Positions 1-13,460 of a stretch of DNA of 64,000 nt are shown here, in pieces (position 1 is the first letter of the stretch; each line of letters begins with the position of its first letter). The stretch comes from Diprion similis (taxonomy: Eukaryota > Arthropoda > Insecta > Hymenoptera > Diprionidae), in contig NC_060115.1 in NCBI RefSeq assembly GCF_021155765.1, positions 3,100,001 through 3,164,000 of the forward strand, in the 5' to 3' direction. Under the pieces are notes generated by a model, which was given only the letters and a program-made list of their open reading frames with translations, made no database searches and was not told where the DNA came from. The translations under genes and the position numbers were made by a program.

Positions 1-3000
1 AAGAATTAAATATGTTCTATCTGAATATGGCCCAATAGTTTAAAGTAATAGATTTGAGCCCCTTTAAATATATTCACTATACATTAATTGTAACGCAATT
101 GAATTATGTTTAGATGAATATTATGTAAGAATTTTAATGCCTGTATAGAATATGTGCGTCTTCCTTGTAATCGAAGAAATATATCAAACTTTCCGAAATA
201 AAAATTAGTACTCAAGAATAAATACGTTTGTTTCTTCAGGATTTTTTTACGAATCCTCTTTTGATTGAAAGTGAAATAATTATGGATCAAATTATCGGCG
301 ATATAGTTTAATTACTTTGGAGTAGATAAATTAAAAACAGTTCGATATATTACAAAAAAAAATGCTGTCTTTTCGTTATAAACAGGACAAGTAAGCCAGA
401 CCAATGGCTCAATAATTTTATTTAGCTGGATTGTAAATCTCCAACGAACACGTTAGATAAATTGACTCTTATAATTTCACTCGCAGGATTTAAATATTTA
501 TAAACACAGACAACATGACTCCTAATAGTGAACTCAAGATTGCAAGGTCCTGAAGTATTTAGTCTTTGGCACAATAAGTAACTACACACAGGCTATTCGT
601 ACTGCGTTTTTCATAAAGTTTCAAATTTATCTTTACAGAGAATTAGGAGATGAAAAAAAAAAAAAAAAGAAACAAACCCAACAGCGATTTCTGTCGATTT
701 GCCCATTTTTAAGATAGACCATTATTCATCTATAAGCAACCAAATCAAGCTGTGTTTATCTTCCGTAAGAATTTACAATCTGTTAATCATAGGCCTATTG
801 AACAGGATATAATATTTCGTATATACTGCAAAATATTGACTAGGTTTACATGAGTTCAATAATTCAGTTCTTATTGTCCAACAATATTATCGTCCTTACA
901 CCCCATGATTTTATGTATAATAATTATCAATGATCTACCATGATCTTAAAGGTTTAATAAAAATTTATCATAAATTATCAATGTACCCGAGCATTGGCAT
1001 ACCTGTGTATAGAAATACTGGTATACAAACTGTATGCTGAATAATTTCATATTCGACGTACATTGAATAGCCAGGCTTATTTCGAATACCTCACATTAAA
1101 TTTCCTTACCTCTAATATATGTATATCTATAATTAATATTTCTTGTTTTAAAACATCAGAGCGTGTAGAAAAATACCCGTCAACCACCTACGCGAACTGC
1201 ACATATTAAGCGTTTTTTTAAATATTTATGACGCAAAATGCATAATTTTTAGTAATTCAATCACTGCAATTTAGAGAGTGTTTTATGATATTGCCATTGA
1301 CCATTGCGTTGAATTGCATATTTTTCAAGCTTATAATCATAAGTATGTGACTACCGAATGAATATTGTTTTTCTTCTTTTTCAAACTCAACAGATTGCCA
1401 CACGAAAAATTATATTGGTACTGTAACGAAGTTTTGTTTACACCCCTTAGACATCCTGGCATGACTGATTCTGTTGCAATATTAATCTATCCTCAGCAGG
1501 TATAGATGTTTTCGAAGCGTTATGTCGACCGAAAGTGAATAATATTATCTATTGTGTACAAATTCTCAGTAAAGGTATCAACAGATAAATCTCGTTTATG
1601 AGTAATTTCGGAATCTGTAGATTGAAGTATGTTTTGATTATTATGACAGAATACTCATTTTTGCAAAAAACACAAGAAAATGCTTGAAGAACTGTCGCGT
1701 TTTACATTTTTCTGAAGTTTTTAAATTTTCACTATGATATAAAATGTATGCTGCGATACTACTATTTTATTACACTTACAACTTGTTACTTCGGAAGAAT
1801 GTTAAAAGGTGTATTTTTATATTTACAAATCGCGGTCCAATATCGTAGCTAGTGGAAATATTACTATAAATAACTCCAATAGGAAGGAGGGACTCTTCAA
1901 TAAAATATGTATAATTGTATGAATATGTATACCTAAACGTGTATAAAGTGAATATTGCAGCATTAACTAGATTTTTTTTTTTTTTTTTTTTAATTAAATA
2001 TTACTTCAACGATTTGGAGGATATATTTTTCTTCCCAATAATAATTCAATACTGTGGACATCAAAGAGTATACAACCAGTAGCATTATAGGAACGATCAG
2101 TTTACCTAAAAATGTACGCAGGACAAACGTCTTATTGTTAGGGTACGTATATATCTTACAGCGAGGAATACAATCTATAATTCAAATTGTTAGCATGAAT
2201 AATTATCAGTTTGCTTAACATGTTAGCTATCACACAAAATTTGTTTCAAAGTTTCAAGATTTGAGTAATCAACATTTCACACAACTTATTATATCCTTTG
2301 TCAAGTTAGTAATTACAACATATTGGCCCTACTCTGGAGCCGTTATTTTAACCATCTTGAGCTACGAACTGTTCCGAATTTTATTAGAATTAACTTACCA
2401 ACAATGATGAAATATGTCACCACCATCATCGATATAATATGACAGGCAACACAGATCACGTATTCAATATATTATAATACGAAGGCATCGTATTCAGTGG
2501 AATCTGATGCGGCAACTGCAGCCTATTACAAACATTCTGAATATAGATAATTTCTTTGATCATGGTTGAACTATGAATGGCTGGAAAATGCAATTCTATT
2601 TCAATCAATAATTTACTTAACTAATGACAACTCTTTAAATCTACCCGCATCCAGTAATCAGCTACATTAGATCGTGCGTCCAAAAATTAGCTGATTCTGG
2701 TGGCGTGAAATTTTGTCGAATAAAATTCAAAAGTTGACAATATGAGTAAGGTAAGTTAACTGGTTTTCTTGCTTTTGGCCTTTTCAGCTATCCTGTCATT
2801 ATACATATACTGTTGAGCAAATAATAGATTAGCTATTAGCTATCCGTGTCATGGCAGTGCATGACAATTGTACAGAAAATTATCCTACACCTAATTATTT
2901 TACACGTACTTATTAAGTATATCGTCATGAAATCAGACAAGTAATCATGTGTGTAAACGCCATGTGAGGACTAAATTTCGTGGAGGATAACTTTACGTGC

Positions 3001-4100
3001 AAATATAATTTTACACAGCATCCCTTCGTATAGGATAATTTTGTATAGAATAATTACGCGCAGGATTATTTTTTGTAAGATTGGTGCGCAATCTGTGTGT
3101 CTTGGAGTGGACTGGTTTTAAATTAAACTATAAGTGTGTCGGGTACATATTTATGATAATTTTCACGAGGGAAATGATTAGTTCTGACAATGAGTGACTA
3201 AAAGATCCTAGTATCTACATCAATTGAATGGGCTACACATGAATATGTTGTTATGAGATGTATATTTTCACGGAATATATTAATCTTTTATAAATAATAT
3301 GTGTATATTAATGATAATGTTAATACTTGTATATAATAAATACTTACATAAAAATGGTAAATTGAAACGTATCATTGAGGGGAATTATGTTGTGGATGAA
3401 ATTATAATATTTCCAACTTTCCTACAAGACTTGAGATTCAATATTTGACATTAGCTACTATTTGATTTCACCTTTCATGAATCTGTGTGTAATTCAGTTC
3501 CGTGCAAATTTTTTAATAACAAGATATTTTTGTGTCGATTTTACAAAATATCAGCAAATCCACCTCCGAGTAACTTACAATTGTAATAATAATAAACCCG
3601 AGTTGTGCATTGTTTGATCTTGTACGTCAAGTAGTGTGGATTTAAAATGTAACAGTTGAGTGGGCATTGCTACATGGGATTGTATAAAATGTACTTTGTC
3701 AGTCTTATAAATTCCGAAAATCTACAAATATTAATGTCAGCAGTTTCTATCCTTACGAGTTTACGCCACCATTAAGAGAGCTGAGAGCAAGAGAGAGAGA
3801 AAGAAACACTGAAAACTATGAAATAATACTATTATTGATATTGGAAATATATAAATAATTTAACATTTTGTTTTTCAGAGAGCAATGGAGGTGGATTTAA
3901 TGTCATGGCCTTTTCTTTACTTGTCATATGTATATTACTATATATATATATATTTGCCAACTCCCGACATGGCCAATTATTTGCATTACCCCGTTGCAAT
4001 AGTAAATTTTCTACACCACGTGTAAAGTCATTAACTTAAGTAATAAGTGTATAAATATATTTTTCCCTACGTTTAATTTCTTTCTTTTTTACTGGCATTA
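1..4100. other. AT-rich intergenic DNA, no gene seen
   Basis: This stretch lies downstream of the LGR2 stop codon. It is very AT-rich with frequent stops in all frames, homopolymer A and T tracts (near 654-668 and 1972-1990) and a short AT repeat near 3940. No coding frame has protein-like composition or splice-site support. Part next to 4100 is presumably LGR2 3' UTR. A candidate degenerate foldback repeat is listed separately. Confidence 0.5.
2859..3090. repeat. candidate degenerate foldback element
   Basis: The left edge (2859-2890) and the reverse complement of the right edge (about 3057-3090) match at roughly 22 of 32 positions by eye, centred on the shared core AAAATTATCCT or a close variant. 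Further copies of AGGATAATTTTG-like words lie inside at 2985-3075. The pattern suits an old MITE-like foldback. No target-site duplication was identified, so this is a weak call. Confidence 0.25.
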
Positions 4101-7100
4101 TCAATTTCCTAATACACCTTCGTCGTCCTGCTGTTCGCTCATTTCAGCCGCTGAGGGTATCGTGGCCAGAAGTCTAACAGCTAACCTTCCTGGCGACGCA
4201 GGAGGATCTGGTTCTTGAACAGCAAGCTGTCTCGTTAATCGCGGCTTTGGCCTTACAGGTCTTGGCGCTGGACGGGCAGTCACGTCTAGAGAAGCGCTTG
4301 AGCGAGACATTCTCCACGTACTAGTGCTAGCAGTTGTGGCTGAGCCAGAGGAATCGTTGCGCGATGAGCTAAGATTAGAGTCTTGAGACGGTTTCCTTGT
4401 TATTAACCATGAAGAGGCCCGTCTCTTGGGGTCTAGTAATCGTAATGGTATACCGCAGTGGTGGGTCTGTCTCCAAGAATCTGATCTTGAAGAAGAGAAA
4501 TTTTCACTAGATGACACAGACGAAGCACGTTTGTGTTGTTTCTGTTGTATTTCGGCAATTTGATAGGCGTACTGATCGCTGCGCGCGTGTCTTTGATGCT
4601 GACTACGTGTACACGGCCACAACCACCTCGTTCCCCACCAATTACTTCTACATTGACTTGCTTCGAGGAGCCGAGTATTACACACACATGGTGCTTGATT
4701 TTCCCTCGACGATCTATCAACTAGACTATTAGTATTGGCCGGAGTTTGTCGATTACTAAAATTTGAGCTGTGACGACATCTACCTATACCTCTCGTTACG
4801 CGAGATTCTTCAATTGCTTTGCAAATCAGCACGCAATCCTTCTTAAACTGTTTAGTTAATATAGCATACAAGAAAGGATTGCAACATGAATTTAAGGGTA
4901 GAACGAATACGGCAAATACTTTCGCTTGCTCCAATGAAACCAACTGTAGGCCAAATGTTGCAGTGAGTGAAAAAAATGCTATCGGAGACCAACACAAGAA
5001 GTCTGTAAATACCAGAAGCGCCATTCGTTTGGCGATTCTCGAATCGTTTGAATTCCATGCCTGGGAGCCACGAATAGCGCAATACATTTTCAGGTAGCAT
5101 CCCATGAGAATTAAAAATGCTACTCCGTTAATGAGCATTAAAAAAACTACATACGTAAGAGAAACTGTCCCTGTTGTTTCGAATGGTAAACATATCGCAA
5201 ATTTTCGGTAGTCAGATACGCCAAGCAGGGGTAATGTTGCCATTGAGAGAGCAAATCCCCATCCAACGGTCATAATGTATCCGGCGTGTTTCAGAGATAG
5301 CCGTTTATTAAGATGCATTGCGTGAGTAATGGCATAATTTCTTTCCAGAGTTATCACCGCAAGGGTGTAAACACTTAATTCAGAGCTGAGAACACCGAGA
5401 AAACCAGCAAGTTGACATCCAGCAGACATCTGCCATCGAATGGCGTACATCCTAAATTCGCCGAGTGTCGAGGCATCGATCACTGCTAACAAGCCTGCAG
5501 AGGGGTACGAGAATAGATTAAAATGACACCGACAAAGACACGTTCAACTCACTTACCCAAGTAGACACCCATGAAGAAATCAGCGGCAGCCAAATTGCAC
5601 ACCAAAAACCTTGGTACATCCATCTTGCTCCTTGAAAAGATCAGGACAAATACAACGGTGCCATTTCCAAGCATGGCCAGGAGAAAGACGATCCAAACTC
5701 CACAGCGCAAGGTCCACCAGTCGAACAAGTCTTGACATGGCAAAAAGGGTCCTAGAATTAAATTTTACAATTCGAATAATTAACGCCTGCATCGGGCTTT
5801 CTGGAATAGAAATTCCTAGGAACTGAGAGGTTTGTATGTGGAGAAACAAACCAGGCTGAGGTAAGCACTGTATGTGCAATGGTGCCAAATGACTTGGAAT
5901 TGTACTTCGTCCTTCCTGGTCCTCAAAATAATCCTCCACATAGGCAGGCAGGTTACCAGGGTATGTAAAATCTGAACCAAAGTTATCCCAAAGTTCATTT
6001 ATTTCTGTTCCAAATTTGTTGCTCAAGTTATCTAAAAAATTTCATCACTTCAGTGCTGCAAACTTTTTCCAAACAATTTTGTACCAATACCAAAGTGTTA
6101 CATATTTATTCAATCAGTTGTTACTATAATGGTGAGCAATTCTTTTTCTGTGATTTTCCTCAAACCTGTATGTGAGTATTGATTCTAAATTCGAAGGATA
6201 TATGTTAACATATTATGTACTAACATTTTGCAGCATTAAGTGTGATTGGAATTAAAAGTAAATCAAGAGATTCTCAAGAAATCATCTTCTATTTTCTCTA
6301 CTTGGGTATTACAAACGAAATTTTACTAATGCTACGCTTCATTTTGAAATAAGCAGATTCAAGAGCTTTATTCTGTTTTTTATTGTTCTTTTGGTATTGA
6401 GTGTGCAAAGTTTGAGACATGCAGCTAAATTATAATAAATTATGTACTTATACTTACGTAACTGTGGCCAGATATCAGTGAGACTAGAATTCCAAAGACT
6501 CATGTCAAATTTATTATTGGTAGGAAAAAGTACCGACTCTTCTACCGGTGATTTGGTAACTGGTTCGTCCAATTCCATGGTAAGAAAAGCACAGCAATGA
6601 TAGGCATACGACAGTACCATCGTCTGAACACGGGGAAACATTTCGGGTGCTGGAAATTCCTTGAGCGCAGGATTATTGAAAGTTTTCAAATGCAGCAATT
6701 GAGAAAGTCCAGCCGTTGGCAAAGTTGGAAATACGTTGTTTCCAAGATTTCTGAAAGACAGGGTTCACGTGTAAAAATAACCACCGAAGTAATTCGATCT
6801 ACTCCGATATCGCAACTCAATATTACACTTACAGATCTTCAAGGTGTTTATTCTCTCTGAATGTATCCGGATGTATGTATTCAATGTAATTACTTTCAAG
6901 ATTTCTGTAACACATTTTAGTTTTAAGTTTGATTTATCAATTGAGTAGATTAAAAAATTTATTTATCAATTCTTGGATCAATCCAAACTGAAACTTACAG
7001 GACTTGCAATTTGAATAGACCGTCGAAACCATCTCCTGGTAGCGATCGTAGATTATTATTTGATAAGAGCAAATCATGTAGCGCAGAGAGATTTCTAAAA

Positions 7101-10100
7101 GGTTGTCCAGATAACGAAGAAATCATGTTACTAGTCAGGTCCCTGAAAACAGATATTGAATTCATTATAGACCAGAGGTGGCCAACTTGATCAGACCTGA
7201 GATCTACTGTTTACTGTCCAAACTCTGTGCAATCTATCAATCTCAAATCTTTACCACAGAATTGAATAAAATATTTTTTGACAGAATCATGTATTTTTCT
7301 TTGCCGTGTCGCGATCGACTGGCCTAATAGCCAGGATTGATCGGTCGATTGCAACTGACCGGTTGGCCATCCCTGTACATATATATATATATATGTATAC
7401 ACACACATATGTTTAGATGAATAGAGAGAGCTGTTAAATACTTACAAAACACGAAGATCACTGCACTCTGTCAAAGTTGGAATGCGCGTCAAGTAATTGG
7501 ACTTCAGGTCTCTGAGAGAATAAAGCGAAAATAAGACGGGGTGATTATATAAATAAATATGCCGTTAATGCGTAATCTGTCGGGATACTGCATGCATGAG
7601 ATTGAACATTCAAATAAACCTATTTCAAAACTTACAGACTCTTAAGTTTTGGACATGTTTGACAGAGTCCAGCTGGTACCTCCTTCAGTCTAGCGCGATC
7701 TAGTCTTAGCAACTCTAGTGCGCCGGTTCCGTTTAGGTTTGGAAACTCTTTCAAATCCCTAACGTTGGACAAAATCCTGGAAGATAAAATACACAGCCAA
7801 GCTGCTTATTTAATATTAGATAGCGGTGGATAGAATCATTCCTAGGGAGGAATGTTTCATTTCTCACTTGCATTTGTTTAATAAAATCAATAGACTTTTC
7901 TTGCGGTTACAGATACTAACAGTTTACGAAGTTTCTTGAGTTCCTGAAAGCTACCGGGGTGTATTTCTTTTATGGGATTTCCTCGCAGATCCAAAGACTC
8001 CAGATTTCCCAAGTGCTGTAGCAATCCGCTTTCTATCCTTTGTATTCGATTATTCGTTATAGACCTTGGATTAGAAATGTTGCATCAAAAGAGTACGAGT
8101 AATGAAATTTAGTAGTTCGATTATACCGTCAATGATAAATAATAAATATACTCACAAGTCCTCGAGGTTTTGTAGCTGTACGATAGCTCTGGGTATTTCT
8201 GTCAGCAGATTGTCGTCAAGTTCTCTGCGAATGACATTTGAAAATTCACAATCAATCAATAATATAGTAGTATAATGTAAATCTGCTCCGCATCCTTCTG
8301 CACAATTGACAAAAAACTACTCACAGCACTTTTAAATTCGTTGAATTAACAAACGCATCGATGCTGATTGAAACCAAATGATTACGTCGAAAAGACCTGT
8401 CGCAAAAATAATACATTCAAGTATTGAAAATTCGGAAAAATATAATTCATTTGCATGATGTGTATAACCATGTGTAACAATCATTGTGACATATGTACGC
8501 ACTCTGTCAGTTCACGTAGTGTGTGGCTTACAATGAAATACTTACAAAACTTGAAGTGTAGATAACTGATGAAATGCAAAGGCCGGAATGTTAGTTATAT
8601 TGTTGTTCGACAAATCGCTGTAACAAAAACAAAAGAAAATAAATGTTGAGTTTACACAAGTCGATGAATGTAAAATTTTATAAGAAAATATAAGATCTTG
8701 CCAAATTATACACATATAATTCAAACACGTTATTGCAAGATATCAACTAATCAGGATTACTCGCTACTTCGAGACCTCTTATTATACCAATATAATACAA
8801 ATATAACGAGTGATAATATCATAATTTAATGAAAAAATATTTCTTTCTGCTAAAAAAACAATTCGCATGTAGGCTTTTATAAACAATAACGTATACGTAT
8901 CTGCTGCACATACATACATTCGTATAGATACGATATTCTGGATGGAAATTATTGTAAGCCCGTTGGAAGAGCATTGTCCAGATTAATAACTGTCACTAAA
9001 CCAAAGTGTCATGATTGATTATCGCGTCAGATAGACACTGATTGATGAAGAACCGTTCATGTGTTGAGGGGGAACGAGAAATGCCTTATGCAGGAAGTTT
9101 AACAACATATGTACAGCAATATATACATATACACACACACACACATTATATACATTGATAAACATGAGTTTTACACGGCTCGAACGAAGCAATGTATATA
9201 ATGTATCTTTGCATCGGACCGGAGATGATAACGTATATCAATCTCGCAAATTTCGTATACATCACCGATGAATGGAAAAATTTTATGCCCCCCCCCCCCC
9301 CCCCCCCCGGCTGGCAAAAGGGCCAACTTTGTATAAATTGCCAGTGGAAAACGATTTTGAAACGGAAAATCTTCGCTTCAAGCTCCATTCTCCAGATTCA
9401 GTCCATACGTATATTTTTTCTCAAATAATTCTAGCTTTAAGTCACGTATGAGAATTATCTATGACTTCGCGCAGTAATTGGACGCGATAAACATAATTTC
9501 TTTTTAAGATTTTCAATTTATCCATTTTCTGGCTGAAAGTTTTCCTTTCGAAAGCTTTTTTTTTTCTAATTATGTCTACCATTTTTCTCACCAAGTTATC
9601 CAATATCAACAGAAATAGTGTCTGAAAAACTTTTATCGCGTTTTTTTATTCGAACTTTAATATCTTTGGTGTTAAAGAACGTATATGAATAATTTAAGAA
9701 CAGGGGCAAATATTTAATTCTAAAGATGGTAATACGAGAAAACACAATCGCCATTTTTAGGAAAGCTGTGTCGCTGTAAAGTGTAATACGATTACCGAAT
9801 TTTAAAGATCATCTCTGGACAGTTATCAAATTTCCCATTGCAGACGTTGAGGATAATTATTGATTAAAGATTTAGAAAGGTGACATTCAGAGATAGAATC
9901 TTCTTTCTTTTTTTTAAACAAAATTTTTGTACAATGCTTTTTTCACATCTTATACATAGGATCAAAGTTATTCGTCGGACGCCATTTCTCTTCATACCTT
10001 ATCACTTGGCGTGAAAAAATCGCGGACGATATTAAAAAAACATTTCAAAGAGAAAATTCCGAGGTACAAAATGGTCAAGTTTAAAATCTAAAAAAATATT

Positions 10101-13100
10101 CCCTTCATCGCGAATAATGACTACGGGAAGTCGAAAGTTCTACTTTACAAATTTGACACGAGTGATTTGCCATTAAAGATATAGTATTACTCGGATAATA
10201 ATGCGTATATAGACTAAATCTGGAAAATGTAGCTTAGAGCTAAGATTCTTAGTTCAAAAATTGTTTTCTACTTGGAATTTACTTGTTCTTTAAGTTATTT
10301 TGACTGTTATCCGTCTTATTGCAATTTACGCAAAAATACAGTACGTTTTTTCAAGTTAGACCTGTATCCGTCCAAAACCGAAGGTCCCCGTAAATTTTTC
10401 CACGAGTGCATTTATGTAGATTTTATATCATTTAATTTTATATTTAATAGTATATTTTATATTATTTAATTTTCGTTGAATTTATTTGTACCACTATCCC
10501 TACATTTGTATATCATCTGTATACACATATCTATGTAAATTGTATATATCTACATAATATATTTTACTTCGCACGTATGTATAAATAATAATATGCGTCA
10601 AGTCCAAACGACATAATTCTTCGATTGAACACACACGTGTGTCACATGTCAAATAATACACTATATAGTGCATATATTTAAATATTCCTGCGCGTTTCTT
10701 GTTGTCTTTGAGGCCAAATATATAGATATACGCACATACATATATGCATGTATGTACAACATGTAGGCTATTTTCGTGTAGGCTTTTGCCTTCAACTAGC
10801 CGCATCCACCTATATACCTATGACCTATCAATGAAAAATAAAATTAGGCAAAAAAAAAGAATTAAAACAAAAAAAGATGAAGTAAAAAATACTCGACGTT
10901 CCAATCTCAAATATAAAATTAAAACGTAGCTCTCAAGAACGCTCTCCCGGCGCTCTTTTCACGTATATAAGATACAGAACTCCGGATTTATATTATATAG
11001 ATTGACACAAGCAGTTTTGTACATATAGCTGAATGCCTGCAGCAGTGAGTGCAGTGTCTAAAGTTACAGGCGCGATTCGTAGAGGATTAAAAAAAATATA
11101 TACATACATATATATATATACGAAATTTTCTAATAATCGACTTTCTTTCATACATAAATGCATGGATGCATGGATGCATGATGATGACGATGACGATTAC
11201 ACCTGGCCATTTTTTATGTCATATAATACAATCACGTAGCCGATTGTCGTCATCGTCGATTATCATAGTAGTATGCAATATACATACATGTATACACACA
11301 GACGTACATTATACAATGCCCAAGGATAAACGCAAACGTTTTCTGGATCACCCTATACACGTAAAAATAGCACAAGTTCAAGCATGGGTGCTTTCACTCT
11401 TGCTTTTGATATGCTGCCGTCTACTTTCAAACTCACATGCCTATATAGATCAGCTGGCCTAGCTGCTAGCGCATTCTATGCCTGTACATTACAGGTACAT
11501 TACACCTACGTACATTACACGTACGTACGTAAACACATGGGTGTAGGTATGTGTTAGAGTCATGGTATAATATGAAGAAAAAAATAATACCCATGAGAGG
11601 TTTGCAACACTGATTCAACACGCACCTCGGCGATGTGTGTGTGTGTGTGTGTGTGAGTGTGTGTGTGTATGGATGAATTTATATCGCCGCACTACAATCA
11701 CGTGTAAATGTGTTTTATGTACGACGCGTACCTCGTTCCACGTTATACGTGCAGTGCACGCATATTTAATGGTGGTAAGGATGACCCAATAAATAATTTC
11801 GATCGACGCGGTAAGTTCGATCAAATTTCTGGATATGTTAACGTTAACCCTTGGAGTCGTGGTGGTAAGTATTCTTACCACCGAATTTATACACATTTTT
11901 TGTATGTTTAGAGAAATTTTCAATAATATATTTCTTAGCGGTTTTTTGCTGTTTTTGATGGTATACTTTTTAAAGGGTATTCAATACACGAGAGTAATCA
12001 TTGCGATGTAACGTAAATTATTATTGTAAGAAACAAATTGATTGGAAAAAATCGTGAAAATTGAAGGAATGATTTATTTCCGAGAAAGTTAAGTCCTCTG
12101 CACGTACGCATGTTTTATATAAATTACAAGTTTTTGGAGTCCCTAATTACGAAACTGAGATCAAATTTTGAAAATTCAGTACGGCGAATTCAATCAGCGA
12201 CCCCGAAAAACCCCTGCGTAGAGTTGTTTAACCGTATTCAATTAAATTTGAAATTTTCATCCATCACATTGCATCCGCCATCTTGAATTTTTCAAATCTG
12301 ATTTCAGATCAGTAATCAGCGATCCCGAAAGCCCCTGTATAGAGTTTTTTGACCGGAGTCAATCAAATTTGAAATTTTCGTCCACCATATTGGATCCGCC
12401 ATCTCGAATTTTTTAAATCTGATTCCAGATTCGTAATCATTGATCTGGAGAACCACAGAATACAATCTTGTTATAAAACTCGACTCGGCACAATAATGTG
12501 TGATTCAAAGGGTTACCAGCTGTTCACTCGCATTGTTTTTATACAATGAGTATGATATTTAAATACATCTACATAGCTGTTTTATTCTAACCCTACAATG
12601 GCCGCGGATATATTTTTCTTCTATTCTGTAATTTCGTATCAATAAATTAACTGTTACACAACAAATATTATTATTATTATTTTTCTGTTTCCCCAAAATC
12701 TCCGTGACTAACAAATTTCGGCGAAATTTTACGCGATGTGTAAATCACACGTCGATGTAGCGAAAGTATTGACGATGAGTTTTGCTTTGCACCGATTGGC
12801 TAATCGTTACTTAGGTGCATGGATAAATTCCACGAAACATATCATCATTCGGTCACCGCCCAAAACTAGACCACAATGACAGTCCGCGCAGAACGTTTCG
12901 TAAGAAAATTGTAATTGAATATAAACTGATCTATATATATGTATAATAACGTACTTTATTGTTGTACTTTTCAGCTTCCTTATTACATAGAAAATTGTAC
13001 ATATACATAATTACATCTCCAAGTATAATCTGGAGAATATTTTTCCTAAAAATGTATAATCCCGTTCTCTATTATATATATCGTAAAAATTGCGTTCGCG

Positions 13101-13397
13101 AAAAAAAAGAAGACATATATTGTTTTTTAATCATCATGAAATGTCTCGCCGCTTCTAGCGACCAGAGGAGTAAAAATAAATGAATGAATAAATAAACATC
13201 GAAGAAAGAAAAATGGGAAGGGAAAAGAAACATCATCAGCAACAATCACCGGCCGTATCCTCATTCGAGAGAAGTGAAGAATATAAAATAATAGACGTTG
13301 TTGCAGACATTTGGCGAAATATATGCAGTATCATGGATCGATAATAGATATTGTGAATAAGCCTCACAGTTAATTCACTGGTAATGTTTATATCTAC

Positions 13398-13460
<63 letters not shown>

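Noticed and set aside
5580-6026. 148-codon minus-strand frame spanning two LGR2 exons
   Set aside because: Only its first part is the real hinge exon (5852-6031). The rest reads through an intron and out of frame across the first transmembrane exon.
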